Assembly: GCF_022808775.1 (NCBI RefSeq) | Contig: NZ_JAKZLA010000001.1 | Span: 248,001-312,000, forward strand | Direction: 5' to 3' | DNA: 64,000 bases | From: Geothrix terrae | GTDB lineage: Bacteria; Acidobacteriota; Holophagae; Holophagales; Holophagaceae | In this document: positions 15,017 to 24,258 of the stretch, piece after piece | Layout of the letters: the number at the start of each line of letters is the position of its first letter | How positions within the stretch are numbered: position 1 is the stretch's first letter | Made by a program: the position numbers and the translations under genes | Notes under the pieces: model-generated | Told to the model about the DNA's origin: nothing | What the model saw: only the letters and a program-made list of their open reading frames with translations | The model's database searches: none

Positions 15017-17167
15017 TCAGGCCTTGCGCAGCTTCGGGGGGAGCAGCGGCAGGCTGCGCAGGCGCCTGCCGGTGGCTGCGAACACCGCGTTGGCCACGGC
15101 GGGCGCCAGGGGCGGCAGGCCCGGCTCGCCCACGCCGCCCGGCGGCAGCTCGCTGGGCACGATGTGGACCTCCACCTTGGGCATGGACGGGAGCAGCAGG
15201 ATCGGGTGGTCCGAGAAGCTCTCGGCGGTTACGCGGCCCTCCTTGAGGGTGATCTCGTCGTAGAGGGCCGCGCTGAGGCCGAAGGCGATGCCGCCCTCCA
15301 TTTGGGCCTTCACGTTCCCCGGGTTCAGCGCCTGGCCGCAGTCCACGGCGCAGACCACGCGATGGACGCGGATGCCGCCGCCCGCCTTGGCTTCCACCTC
15401 GGCCACCTGGGCCACATAGGTGCCGCAGTCCAGGTATGCGTGGGCCGCGATGCCGTGGCCCCAGCCCTTGGGCAGCTTGCGGGTGCGCCACCCGGCCTTG
15501 GCCGCGGCCAGCTCCAGCACGGCGCGGTAGCGGGCGGGATCGAACTCATGCTGGCCCAGCTTCAAGGGCGCCTTCGGGAGGTGCGCCAGCCGGAAGGCCA
15601 GGGGATCCTTTCCGGCCGCATGGGCCAGCTCGTCCAGGAAGCACTCGGTGACGAAGGGATTGAAGCTGGCGGGCACGGCACGCCAGAACCAAATGGGCAC
15701 GGGCGTGTCGCTCTGGCCCCACTCCACGTGCAGGTTCGGGATGTCGTAGGGCAGATCCGCAGCGCCTGCCAGCTCCACGGCTTCTGGGGGCCAGGGGAAG
15801 TGGTTCGAGGCGGCGATGGAGGGCCCCACGAACCGGTGCCTCCAGGCCACGGGGCGGCTCTGGGCGTCCAGGCCGGCCTCCAGCTCGTGCAAGGTGGCGG
15901 GACGGTAGCCGTCGTGCTGGAAATCGTCGGGGCGCGTCCACTGCACCTTCACGGGGGCGCCGACGGCCTTGGAGCAGGCCACCGCGTCCGCGATGAAGTC
16001 CGCCATAGCCCGGCGACCGAAGCCGCCGCCCGCCAGCATGACCTGGATCTCGATCTGGTCGGCCTTCAGGCCCGTGATCTGCTCGACGGCGGGCAGGGCC
16101 ATGCCAGGGGCCTGGGTGGGCGCCCAGATCATGCAGCGGCCGGGCTTCACGTCGGCCACGGCCACCATGGGCTCCATGGTCGCGTGGGCCAGGAACGGCG
16201 CGTCGTAGGTGGCCTTGATTCGCTTGGCGGCCTTTGGCAGGGCCTGGGCCGCGTCGCCAACCTGGCGCACCACCTTGCCGGGTGTCTTGAGCCGTTCCTC
16301 GTACTGCTTCCGGATGGAGGCGCTGTCCATCTTGGCGGCCGGCCCCTCGTCCCACTGGACCTTCAGGGCCTCGCGGCCCGCGAAGGCGGCCCAGGTGTCC
16401 TCGGCGAAGACGGCCACGCCGCTGGGCACCTCCAGCACCTGCTTCACGCCGGGCACCTTCAGGGTGGCGGAGGCGTCGAAGGACTTCACCTTCCCGCCGA
16501 ACACCGGGCAGCGCTCGATGCTGGCCACGAGCATGCCGGGCAGGTAGAGGTCTGTGGTGAACTGGGCCCTGCCGGCCACGATGTCGGGGCCGTCCAGGCG
16601 CCGGGCATCCTTGCCGAGGATCCGGAAATCCTTGGGCGCCTTCAGCTGCGGCTCCGGCGGCGGCGTGAGCTTGCCGGCCCGGGCCACCAGGTCGCCGTAG
16701 GCCAGGCTCCGCTTCGTGGGCGAGTGCTGGATGCGGCCGTCCCGGGCGAGGCACTCGGACTTGGGCACGCCCCAGGTGTCCGCGGCGGCCTGGAGCAGCA
16801 TCTCCCGGGCCTGGGCGCCCACTTTCCGCAGGGCCATGGTGGTGGAGCGCGTGGTCTGGCTGCCGCCGGTGACGCCGAGGTCGCCGAATCTCGGCGCGGT
16901 GGAGGCCTGGAGGATTTTCACGCGGGACCAGTCCGCCTCCAGCTCTTCCGCGATGGCCATGGCCATGCTGGTGCGGACGCCCTGGCCCATCTCGGTGCGC
17001 GTGGCCCAGATGGTGACGGTGCCGTCCGGGTCGATGCGGAGCATGCCACTGGGCTGGAACGCGGGATCGGGGGCCTGCGCTGCCGCGCCCTTCAGCTGCA
17101 CGGGCAGGGCGAAGGCCAGTGACAGGGCGCCGGTGGTCTTGAGAAAATCACGACGGGTGGTGCTCAT
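15017..17167 (-). CDS. Molybdopterin-binding large subunit of a Tat-exported aldehyde/isoquinoline-type oxidoreductase (copy B)
   Basis: 716 residues. A Tat signal ([20 protein letters not shown], residues 3-22) predicts export of the folded, cofactor-loaded enzyme. The rest is the two-domain xanthine-oxidase molybdopterin region in the short IorB-like form. It has [16 protein letters not shown], the molybdopterin loop [10 protein letters not shown] and, near the C-terminus, [13 protein letters not shown] with the catalytic Glu. Such enzymes hydroxylate aldehydes or N-heterocycles, passing electrons through the small subunit to a cytochrome. No FAD subunit is present. It overlaps its small-subunit gene by four bases. 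Confidence 0.93.
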   Translation of the reverse strand: MSTTRRDFLKTTGALSLAFALPVQLKGAAAQAPDPAFQPSGMLRIDPDGTVTIWATRTEMGQGVRTSMAMAIAEELEADWSRVKILQASTAPRFGDLGVTGGSQTTRSTTMALRKVGAQAREMLLQAAADTWGVPKSECLARDGRIQHSPTKRSLAYGDLVARAGKLTPPPEPQLKAPKDFRILGKDARRLDGPDIVAGRAQFTTDLYLPGMLVASIERCPVFGGKVKSFDASATLKVPGVKQVLEVPSGVAVFAEDTWAAFAGREALKVQWDEGPAAKMDSASIRKQYEERLKTPGKVVRQVGDAAQALPKAAKRIKATYDAPFLAHATMEPMVAVADVKPGRCMIWAPTQAPGMALPAVEQITGLKADQIEIQVMLAGGGFGRRAMADFIADAVACSKAVGAPVKVQWTRPDDFQHDGYRPATLHELEAGLDAQSRPVAWRHRFVGPSIAASNHFPWPPEAVELAGAADLPYDIPNLHVEWGQSDTPVPIWFWRAVPASFNPFVTECFLDELAHAAGKDPLAFRLAHLPKAPLKLGQHEFDPARYRAVLELAAAKAGWRTRKLPKGWGHGIAAHAYLDCGTYVAQVAEVEAKAGGGIRVHRVVCAVDCGQALNPGNVKAQMEGGIAFGLSAALYDEITLKEGRVTAESFSDHPILLLPSMPKVEVHIVPSELPPGGVGEPGLPPLAPAVANAVFAATGRRLRSLPLLPPKLRKA

Positions 17168-17637
17168 GGGGCCACCTCCTTCCGCTGGCCCGCGGCCCGG
17201 TGGATGGCCTCGCGAATCCGCAGGTAGGTGCCGCAGCGGCAGACGTTCTCGCCCATGGCCTGGTCGATGTCCCGGTCCGTGGGCTTGGGATGCTTGGCCA
17301 GCAGGGCCGCGGCGGTCATGATCTGGCCGGTCTGGCAGTAGCCGCACTGGGCGACGTCCACCTCGATCCAGGCCCTCTGCAGGGGATGGGCGCCGTGGAG
17401 ATCCAGGCCCTCGATGGTGGTGATGCGCTTCGCGCCGACGTCGCTCACCGGTGTCACGCAGGAACGCACGGGCTCGCCGCCCAGGTGGACGGTGCAGGCG
17501 CCGCAGAGGCCCTGCCCGCAGCCGAACTTGGTGCCCGTGAGCTTGAGACGGTCCCGGAGCACCCACAGCAGGGGCATGTCCGGGGAGGCTTCGACGGTAT
17601 GGGATTGGCCGTTGATCGAGAGGGTGTACTCCGCCAT
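17164..17637 (-). CDS. 2Fe-2S small subunit of the molybdenum hydroxylase (copy B)
   Basis: 157 residues from ATG 17637 (GGAGG 5 bases upstream). Two 2Fe-2S clusters are predicted: a plant-ferredoxin type domain ([20 protein letters not shown]) and a C-terminal four-helix domain ([12 protein letters not shown] and [14 protein letters not shown]). This is the electron-transfer subunit of CoxS/IorA type. It has no signal peptide and should be carried out of the cell with the Tat-signal-bearing large subunit. It follows the copy A large subunit by 69 bases. Confidence 0.94.
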   Translation of the reverse strand: MAEYTLSINGQSHTVEASPDMPLLWVLRDRLKLTGTKFGCGQGLCGACTVHLGGEPVRSCVTPVSDVGAKRITTIEGLDLHGAHPLQRAWIEVDVAQCGYCQTGQIMTAAALLAKHPKPTDRDIDQAMGENVCRCGTYLRIREAIHRAAGQRKEVAP

Positions 17638-17706
17638 GGGCACCTCCATCTGGGATGGCGGCCCCCATGCTACGCCTGTTTGATGGCGAGGGCGCGATAT
17701 GAAAAA

Positions 17707-19854
17707 CTAGATCAGCCCATCTTCCAAAGGCAGCCTCCGGATCCGCTTTCCCGTGGCGGCGAAAATGGCGTTCAATACCGCGGGGATGGCGACGGGCACA
17801 GGCGGTTCGCCCATGCCCGAGGGGGTCTCGGCGCTGGTCACCACATGGGTCTCGATGAGGGGCATGTCCGGCAGGCGCAGGAGAGGGAAATCCTGGTAGC
17901 TGGTTTGCATGGCGCGGCCCTTCTCCCAGGTGATCTGGGTGAACAGGGCCGAGAGGCCCCAGGCGATGCCACCCTCCACCTGGGCCTCGAGGCCCGCGGG
18001 ATTCACCACGAGGCCGCAGTCTACGGCACAGGTGACCTTGTGGATCCGGAGCTGGCCCTTCGCCACGGACACTTCGGCCACCTCGGCGGCGTAGGTCCGC
18101 CCGTCGTAGGCATGGCAGGCGAGGCCGAGGCCGTGGCCCGCGGGCAGCTTCCGGCCCCAGTCGGCTTTGGTGGCCGCCAGTTCCAGCACCCGGCGAAGGC
18201 GGGCGATGTCCACTTCGTGCCGCCCCACCTTTACCCTGCCGCGCTGGCCCAGCCAATCCAGGCGCAACTGCAAGGCGTCCTTCCCGAGGGCATGGGCCAC
18301 TTCATCCACGAAACACTCGCGGGCGAAAACATTGGGGACGATCTCGACGGCGCGCCACCAGCCCAGAGGCATCGGCGCCTCCACCTCCGCGAAGGCCACA
18401 TCGAGGGCAGGGATGTCGTAGGGGATGTCAGAGGCGCCATTGGTTTCGGCCTGGGTCTGGCCAGGGGCCTTGGTCCCTTCCAGCCAGGAACGCAGGATGG
18501 CGGGCCCGGCGATGCGGTGGGACCAGGCCGCGATGCCACCGGATCCATCGAGCCCGGCCTGCATGCGATGGAGCGTCGCAGGATGGAACAGGTCATGGCC
18601 GAAGTCGTCCTCGCGGCTCCAGACCACCTGGATGGGTCCGCCGCCCGCGGCCTTGGCCACGTGAATGGCTTCCCTGCTGAAATCGGTTCCCAGACGCCGG
18701 CCGAAGCCGCCCCCCAGGAGGACCACATCCACCTTCACCTGTTCCGTCTTGAGGCCCAGCGCCTTGGCGGCCCGTTCCTGCGTCTCGTTGGGGTCCTGGG
18801 TGCCCAGCCACAGATCGGCGCCGTCCTCATGGACCTGGGCAGTGGCGTTCATGGGCTCCATCGTCGCGTGGGCCTGGAAGGGGAAGAAATACTCTGATTC
18901 GATCCGTCGCGGGGAGGTCTTCAGAACGGCGGGAGCATCCCCGAGCTGCCTGGCCGTGTCCGCCGGACCATCCAGGGCGGCCCGCATGCGGGCCTCCAGG
19001 TCGCGGGAATTGAAATCCTTGTGGGGGCCTTCGTTCCAGGTGACGGTGGCGGCCAGGGCTTCGCGGCCCTTGAAGGCGGCCCAAGTGCTCTCCGCGATGA
19101 CCGCGATCCCCGTGGGCACTTCCGCCACAGCCTTCACGCCACGCACCGCCTTGGCTCTGGCCTCGTCCCAGGCCTTCGGCTTGCCACCGGGCACGGGGCA
19201 CCGCAGTACGGCGGCGAACCGCTGTCCGGGGCGCCGCACATCGAGTCCGAAGGTGGCTTTGCCGGTGACGATGGCGGGGCCGTCGAAACGGGGCGTCCGC
19301 TTGCCCAGCAGATGGTAGTCCGCGGACTTCTTCAGGGGGGGATCCTTGGGGACGGGCAGTTTGGCGGCCTCCTCCACCAGCGCTCCGTAGCTGAGCTTCT
19401 TCCCGCCGGGACCCAGCACGAAGCCTTTCTCGGTCCGGCACTGGTCCGCGCTGACCTGCCAGGTCGCGGCGGCGGCGGCCTTGAGCATCTCGCGGGCGGC
19501 GGCACCTGCCTTGCGGAGGGGGATCCAGGTGGCGCCCACGCTGCGGCTGCCCCCAGTGCCCAGGTCCTTGAAGTCCGGACCAGGGTGGGCGTTCACCACC
19601 TCGATCCGCGACCAGTCCAGATCCAGCTCCTCGGCCAGGACCAGCGGCAGGGCCGTGCGCACGCCTTGGCCCATCTCGACTTTCGGCACGGTGATCTGGG
19701 CGGTGCCATCGGGCCGGATGGCCAGGAAGGCGTTGGGATGAAAGGCGGTCTTGGCGGCCTCTCCAGGCTGGGGCTTGGCTTCGAGGTGGAGTCCGAGCAC
19801 GAGCCCCGCGCCGGCGGCGCCGGTCACCTTCAGGAAGTCGCGGCGGCTGGTCAT
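17707..19854 (-). CDS. Molybdopterin-binding large subunit of a Tat-exported aldehyde/isoquinoline-type oxidoreductase (copy A)
   Basis: 715 residues, similar in plan to copy B but clearly diverged. It has a Tat signal ([20 protein letters not shown]), [20 protein letters not shown], the molybdopterin loop [14 protein letters not shown] and a C-terminal [14 protein letters not shown] holding the catalytic Glu. The differing substrate-pocket sequences suggest a different substrate from copy B. It overlaps its own small subunit by four bases (19851-19854). The pair is probably the older half of a duplicated operon. Periplasmic oxidation of aldehydes or N-heteroaromatics is inferred from the family. 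Confidence 0.93.
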   Translation of the reverse strand: MTSRRDFLKVTGAAGAGLVLGLHLEAKPQPGEAAKTAFHPNAFLAIRPDGTAQITVPKVEMGQGVRTALPLVLAEELDLDWSRIEVVNAHPGPDFKDLGTGGSRSVGATWIPLRKAGAAAREMLKAAAAATWQVSADQCRTEKGFVLGPGGKKLSYGALVEEAAKLPVPKDPPLKKSADYHLLGKRTPRFDGPAIVTGKATFGLDVRRPGQRFAAVLRCPVPGGKPKAWDEARAKAVRGVKAVAEVPTGIAVIAESTWAAFKGREALAATVTWNEGPHKDFNSRDLEARMRAALDGPADTARQLGDAPAVLKTSPRRIESEYFFPFQAHATMEPMNATAQVHEDGADLWLGTQDPNETQERAAKALGLKTEQVKVDVVLLGGGFGRRLGTDFSREAIHVAKAAGGGPIQVVWSREDDFGHDLFHPATLHRMQAGLDGSGGIAAWSHRIAGPAILRSWLEGTKAPGQTQAETNGASDIPYDIPALDVAFAEVEAPMPLGWWRAVEIVPNVFARECFVDEVAHALGKDALQLRLDWLGQRGRVKVGRHEVDIARLRRVLELAATKADWGRKLPAGHGLGLACHAYDGRTYAAEVAEVSVAKGQLRIHKVTCAVDCGLVVNPAGLEAQVEGGIAWGLSALFTQITWEKGRAMQTSYQDFPLLRLPDMPLIETHVVTSAETPSGMGEPPVPVAIPAVLNAIFAATGKRIRRLPLEDGLI

Positions 19855-20312
19855 TTCGCACCTCCGGCGGCGCGCTTCACAGCTTTGCGGATGCGGGGAT
19901 AGCTGCCGCAGCGGCAGACGTGATCGGCGAAGACCTCGTCGATGTCGCCGTCCGTGGGATGGGGCTTGCGGTGGAGCAGCGCGGCGGCGCTCATGATCAT
20001 GCCGGGCTGGCAGTAGCCGCACTGGGCCACGTCCTCGGCGACCCAGGCCTTCTGCACGGGATGGGAGCCATCCTTCGACAGGCCCTCCACGGTGACGATC
20101 TTGTGCCCGGCCGCTTCTTTCAGCGTGGTCTGGCAGGATTTCTGGGCCCGGCCGTCCACGTGCACGGTGCAGGCGCCGCAGAGGCCCTGGCCACACCCGA
20201 ACTTGGTGCCGGTGAGGCCGAGGGTATCCCGGAGGACCCAGAGAAGGGGCGTGTCGGCGTCGACGTCCACGGTACGGGCGCGGCCGTTCACGGTGAGCTG
20301 GTAGGCGGGCAT
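19851..20312 (-). CDS. 2Fe-2S small subunit of the molybdenum hydroxylase (copy A)
   Basis: 153 residues with the same two-cluster plan as copy [21 protein letters not shown], then [18 protein letters not shown] and [14 protein letters not shown]. It is the first gene of the six-gene leftward operon small A, large A, small B, large B, xdhC, mocA. GGGAGCTGCC precedes the ATG. The operon promoter should lie in the 137 bases between this gene and the rightward PPIase gene; I could not pick a clear -10/-35 pair there. Confidence 0.94.
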   Translation of the reverse strand: MPAYQLTVNGRARTVDVDADTPLLWVLRDTLGLTGTKFGCGQGLCGACTVHVDGRAQKSCQTTLKEAAGHKIVTVEGLSKDGSHPVQKAWVAEDVAQCGYCQPGMIMSAAALLHRKPHPTDGDIDEVFADHVCRCGSYPRIRKAVKRAAGGAK

Positions 20313-20449
20313 GGCAGCTCCCTCAAATATCGTGTGGCGAGGCTTCCACCCTACGCCGCCGGAGGCCTGGCTGCAACGGTGGGCCTGTCCTCTGGCGCAC
20401 CAGGGGTGGGGTGACGCTATGCTGGGGAACCCCCCCTGGAGATCTTCCG

Positions 20450-21028
20450 ATGCGACCCTTGATCGCCGCCCTCCTGTCCTTCGTCACCATGGCCCTGAGC
20501 GCGGGTCCCAAGCCCCAGGTGAAGCTCACCACGTCCATGGGCGTGATCGTGATGGAGCTGGAGCCGCAGGCGGCGCCGAGGACCGTGGAGAACTTCCTGA
20601 AGTACGTGAAGAAGGGGCAGTACAACGGCACCATCTTCCACCGCGTCATTCCCGGCTTCATGATCCAGGGCGGCGGCTACGTGGATTACCTCGGGAAGAA
20701 GCGCACGGATGCCTCCATACCCAATGAGGCCGACCGCGCCCTGGCGGCGGGGTTGAAGAACAAGCGCGGCACCGTGGCCATGGCGCGGACCCCAGATCCC
20801 CACAGCGCCGCCGCCGAGTTCTTCATCAACGTGGTGGACAACCCCTCGCTGGATTTCAAGGGCAAGGCCAACGACAAGACCTGGGGTTACTGCGTGTTCG
20901 GCCGGGTCATCAAGGGCATGGACGTGGTGGACCGCATCAAGGCCGTGAAGACCAGCAACAAGCGCAGCGACTTCCTGAACCTGCCGGTGAAGCCCGTGCT
21001 CATCAAGGAAGCGGTGCAGATCCAATGA
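20450..21028 (+). CDS. Exported cyclophilin-type peptidyl-prolyl cis-trans isomerase
   Basis: 192 residues from ATG 20450 (GGAG with 7 bases to the ATG). The first 19 residues are a signal peptide ([19 protein letters not shown]), so it acts in the periplasm on proline bonds of folding proteins. The cyclophilin core has [26 protein letters not shown] split over residues 50-75, then [26 protein letters not shown] and [15 protein letters not shown]. The catalytic Arg in FHRV and the QGG loop are present. Its 3' end overlaps the convergent kinase-like gene by 26 bases. Confidence 0.93.
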   Translation: MRPLIAALLSFVTMALSAGPKPQVKLTTSMGVIVMELEPQAAPRTVENFLKYVKKGQYNGTIFHRVIPGFMIQGGGYVDYLGKKRTDASIPNEADRALAAGLKNKRGTVAMARTPDPHSAAAEFFINVVDNPSLDFKGKANDKTWGYCVFGRVIKGMDVVDRIKAVKTSNKRSDFLNLPVKPVLIKEAVQIQ

Positions 21029-21713
21029 CGGCCAGGGCTTCCGGAGGCGCTCCCAGCTTCCGCAGGCTGCGTTCGAGCCGTCGGCGGTAGCGGGGCCGCA
21101 GGTCCGTGCCCGCGGGTTCGAACTGGGCCCGGTCCCAATCGAGGACCAGGGCACCCCCGCAGGGAGGCAGGAGGATGTTGGTGGCGTTCAGGTCGGGCGA
21201 CCATAGCCCCCATTCGCCAAGGGCGGCGATGGCGCGCCGGATATCCCCGGCCCGTTCAGGGCTCAGGTCCCACCGACGCGGCCAGGCTTCGCCTTCGGCC
21301 AACCGCGTGAAGAGCACGCCTTCCACTCCGAGGCCGCTGGGGCGCCAGGCATAGCCGAGCGGTTCCACGGTGGGGAAGCCGGCCTCCCAGAGGCCGCGAT
21401 GGACCGCGTGCTCCGCGGCGAACCGCAGGTGGGTGCGGTAGGTTCGTTCATTCAGGTGGCGCAGGAGGCCGCCACGGCGGTAGGGGCGCATCACCAGATC
21501 GCCGACGCGCAGGATCCCCCCCCGGCCGAAGGCGCCCTCCAGGGGGATGGCCTCGCCTTCGATGAGTTGTCCGCCCGGCGTGCAGATGCGCCAGCCACCG
21601 CCCAGGCCAGGCAGGTCGAGGTTGATGCGGCAACCCAGCGGCTTGAGCGGCTTGCCGGGTTCGTACGGCCAGGAGGCCGGCAGGGGAGGGACGATGTAAG
21701 GGTCGTGGATCAT
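21003..21713 (-). CDS. KdkA/lipopolysaccharide-kinase-like protein
   Basis: 236 residues from ATG 21713. The protein kinase-like fold of 3-deoxy-D-manno-octulosonic acid kinase (KdkA/WaaP/RIO group) is suggested by GRGGILRVGDLVMRPYRRGG, which holds the nucleotide lysine/arginine region, by the catalytic loop WSPDLNATNILL (Asp and Asn) and by the metal loop LVLDWDRAQFE. Members phosphorylate Kdo or heptose of lipopolysaccharide at the inner membrane. The HxD motif is replaced by SPD, as is common in this branch. Exact substrate is inferred. It overlaps the PPIase end by 26 bases. Confidence 0.82.
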   Translation of the reverse strand: MIHDPYIVPPLPASWPYEPGKPLKPLGCRINLDLPGLGGGWRICTPGGQLIEGEAIPLEGAFGRGGILRVGDLVMRPYRRGGLLRHLNERTYRTHLRFAAEHAVHRGLWEAGFPTVEPLGYAWRPSGLGVEGVLFTRLAEGEAWPRRWDLSPERAGDIRRAIAALGEWGLWSPDLNATNILLPPCGGALVLDWDRAQFEPAGTDLRPRYRRRLERSLRKLGAPPEALAVIGSAPLP

Positions 21714-22018
21714 GTGGATTCCAGCTTGGCGGGTCCGCAGGTGGAAGGCAAAGGGTGTGTCTGGATGACCGTAGGAACGAGCCCGGCGACAGCTGTCAAC
21801 TGCCGCCGCAGATGGGAACCTGCCACCAAAAATCAGCACGGACCCAAGTGGCTTGAGATGGAAGGAATTCTCCAGGATTGCGGTCGCGCTTCCCACAAAG
21901 GATGTGGAAATCCCATCACCTCTTCTCGGTAACGCGGTGAATTCTTTCTCGATTTCTGCACGCCCATCCAGATGGGGTTTCATCGGCGCATCCGGATCGG
22001 CATCACTATTCTGGAGTC
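21714..22018. other. Divergent intergenic region without a recognisable gene
   Basis: 305 bases between the leftward kinase-like gene and the rightward DUF2344 gene. Short frames here lack ribosome sites and I see no RNA gene. GC content is lower than in the neighbouring genes, as expected for promoters reading both ways. Small inverted pieces occur (GACAGCTGTC at 21787-21796; CCATCCAGATGG at 21965-21976), the latter near the rightward start. No confident -10/-35 pair. Confidence 0.5.
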
Positions 22019-23140
22019 GTGGACGCGCGCACTCATCATCCCTCCATCCCCGCCGAGGCCTTGGCCCGGCAGGTCCGGCTCTCGGCACTTCTGGCCGCCA
22101 TGGAGCAGGGATCAGCAAGTCGCGAGCCACCCTCTCTCCGGGCCCTTCACAGTGCCTTGCGTGGAGAGCGTGTCGACCCGGCAGCCCTCGTCCAATCTCT
22201 TATGGATGAGGATCTGATCGAAGAAGGGGCCTGCCTGGTTCGCGCAGGTCGGCATGGCGCAGATCCGCAGCTCCTCCAGCAGATCTCCGCGCTCCTGGCG
22301 CCCCTGGCTGCCAGGGCCCAGAAGCGGCGCGAAGCGACGTGGCAGCTCGACACACGGCGTGCCTGTGTGCGCGTGGGCTATGCGAAAGAGGGTGAGGCCA
22401 TCGACTTCGATGAGGGCGAGGTGCATGCGATCCTCCTCCAGGCCTTCCGCCTGGAGGGAATCCGGTTGGCGCTGGATCTCGGCAAGCGTCCTCGCCCCGC
22501 GCTGCATCTCGAATTGCCGCTTCCCTCCGGGGCCGGTGGCCTCTGCGAATGGGCGGAGGTGGTCTTCCGGGTGGAACCCGCGGACCCGCCGGAGGCTCTG
22601 ATGTCAGCCCTGAACGATCGCCTGCCGGAGGGGCTACGGATCCACCGCTGGGAGTCCCACCCCCCGTACGCCTCGTCGCTGGCGGACCTCGTGGAGGCTT
22701 CCCATTGGCGTTGGACCTGCCCGGCGGACCAGGCGGGCGACGCCAGGCAGCGGACCATTACCTTCCTGTCCGCGACGGAATGGCTCTGGGAGAAAGAGGG
22801 GCGGATCGAGGGCCGCAAGCAGGTCAAGCCATTGGATCTGCGGCCGCTTGTGACCGAGCTGCGATGGGAGGGGGACCTCCTCGCCAGCACGACCCGCACC
22901 AGGAGTTCCGAATCAGGCAACCCCCTGAAGATCCATGCGGCCATCCTGGGGCTCGAGCCTGCGGCCCTCCGGGGTCTCACGCGCCAGGTCATGGACCTGA
23001 AACCCGACCCGCGCCTGGCCCAGGCCGGCCGTTTCGAGCCCAAGCTCAAGAACATGTACGAGGATGCGGTGCTGCTCGGCGGCGGTTCCAACATCACCCT
23101 GGTGGACGAGGATGATGACGAGCCCATCCAGCTAGGCTGA
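22019..23140 (+). CDS. DUF2344 / TIGR03936 family protein (radical-SAM-linked)
   Basis: 373 residues from GTG 22019 with GGAG just before. Residues about 125-330 match the TIGR03936/DUF2344 domain: KRPRPALHLELPLPSG (family RPRLSFALPLPLG-like), SALNDRLPEGLRIHRWE, and SSLADLVEASHWRW. In other bacteria this domain sits beside or is fused to a B12-binding radical SAM protein; its role is unknown. Here there is no radical SAM gene nearby. The first 115 residues are an extra helical region I do not recognise. The acidic tail (VDEDDDEPIQLG) overlaps the end of ftsW by 9 bases. Confidence 0.8.
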   Translation: MDARTHHPSIPAEALARQVRLSALLAAMEQGSASREPPSLRALHSALRGERVDPAALVQSLMDEDLIEEGACLVRAGRHGADPQLLQQISALLAPLAARAQKRREATWQLDTRRACVRVGYAKEGEAIDFDEGEVHAILLQAFRLEGIRLALDLGKRPRPALHLELPLPSGAGGLCEWAEVVFRVEPADPPEALMSALNDRLPEGLRIHRWESHPPYASSLADLVEASHWRWTCPADQAGDARQRTITFLSATEWLWEKEGRIEGRKQVKPLDLRPLVTELRWEGDLLASTTRTRSSESGNPLKIHAAILGLEPAALRGLTRQVMDLKPDPRLAQAGRFEPKLKNMYEDAVLLGGGSNITLVDEDDDEPIQLG

Positions 23141-24250
23141 ACCAGCTTCCTTGCTGATGGCCAGCAGCAGCCCCAGGCAGACCAGGCTGGCGATGAGGCT
23201 GTTGGGGCCGAAGGAGATGAAGGGCAGGGGAATGCCCTTGTTGGGGGCCAGGGACAGCACGACGCTCATGTTCATCAGGGCCTGCACCACCAGCAGCAGC
23301 ACGAAGCCCATGGCGCACAACTTCAGGAACGGGTCGCTCACGCGCCGGGCGATGCGATGGCCGCGCCAGAGGATCGCGAGGAAGAGCGCGAGGATCGCCA
23401 CGGTCCCGATCAGGCCCGCCTCCTCGGCGATCACCGCGTAGATGAAATCCGTGTGCGCCTCGGGCAGGAAGAAGAGCTTCTGCTTGCCCCCGCCGAGCCC
23501 CACGCCCATGAAGCCGCCGTTGCCGACGGCCACGAGGCTCTGAAGTGCCTGATGCCCCTTGCCGAGCGGATCTGCCGAGGGATTGAGAAAGCTGGTCACA
23601 CGGGCCAGGCGATAGGGCGACAGCACCACGAAGGCGGTCCCCAGCGCGCCCAGGATGGGGATGGCCACGGCGAAGATCCACTTGGGGGCTCCGCCGAGGA
23701 ACACCACCATCAATGTCACGAAGACGATGAGGAACGATGTGCCGAAGTCGGGCTCGCGCAAAATGAGGGCCAGGGGGACCAGCATGATGCCGGCCAGGCC
23801 CAGGAGCTTGGGCAGGGCGTCGCGATGGTTCGACCAGGCCTCGCGGTGGCGCACCATCCACCCGGCGGCGAGAAGCACGGACAGGGGCTTGAACAGTTCC
23901 GAGGGCTGGAGGCTCATGGCCCCCAGGCGGATCCAGCGGTGGGCGCCGTTGACCTTGGGGCCGAAGAGGAGCACCGCCACCAACAGCAGCACCAGGATTC
24001 CATAGACGATCTGGAGCGGGCGGGAATGGTCCTGGAGCGGCGCCAGGTCCACCTGGGAGAGCGCCAGCATGAAGGCGATGCCGATGACGCCGCCCATGAG
24101 CTGCCGAGTCAGGAAGGCGGTGGCCGCCGCGTGGTTCTGGGAGGCCTTGATGGCGGAGGCGGAATAGATCCACACCATGCCGACCGCCACCAGCGCGAGC
24201 GCGAACAGCACCAGCCAGCGATCGACGGGGCGGCGGACATCCGGGGCCAT
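23132..24250 (-). CDS. ftsW: FtsW-type peptidoglycan glycosyltransferase (SEDS family)
   Basis: 372 residues with about ten transmembrane segments. SEDS signatures are present: MVWIYSASA in the first segment, SLQPSELFKP, REPDFGTS, VGLGGGKQKLFFLPEAHTDF (with the Asp needed for glycosyltransfer) and GIPLPFISFGPNS. EAHTDF and the close spacing to other division and wall genes favour FtsW over RodA. It polymerises lipid II at the septum together with a class B penicillin-binding protein. AGGAG lies 6 bases before ATG 24250. It is the last gene of the seven-gene leftward operon, 8 bases after glmM. Confidence 0.92.
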   Translation of the reverse strand: MAPDVRRPVDRWLVLFALALVAVGMVWIYSASAIKASQNHAAATAFLTRQLMGGVIGIAFMLALSQVDLAPLQDHSRPLQIVYGILVLLLVAVLLFGPKVNGAHRWIRLGAMSLQPSELFKPLSVLLAAGWMVRHREAWSNHRDALPKLLGLAGIMLVPLALILREPDFGTSFLIVFVTLMVVFLGGAPKWIFAVAIPILGALGTAFVVLSPYRLARVTSFLNPSADPLGKGHQALQSLVAVGNGGFMGVGLGGGKQKLFFLPEAHTDFIYAVIAEEAGLIGTVAILALFLAILWRGHRIARRVSDPFLKLCAMGFVLLLVVQALMNMSVVLSLAPNKGIPLPFISFGPNSLIASLVCLGLLLAISKEAGSA

Positions 24251-24258
24251 GTCCGCTC

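Noticed and set aside
15017-18256. One 1079-codon leftward frame extending upstream of the copy B large subunit
   Set aside because: The extra N-terminus overlaps the small-subunit gene in another frame and has no similarity; the Tat signal at 17167 marks the real start.
15164-18897. Two very long rightward frames (15164-17122 and 17200-18897) opposite the hydroxylase genes
   Set aside because: They run antisense to well-supported large and small subunit genes, lack ribosome sites and give low-complexity Gly/Leu/His-rich products.
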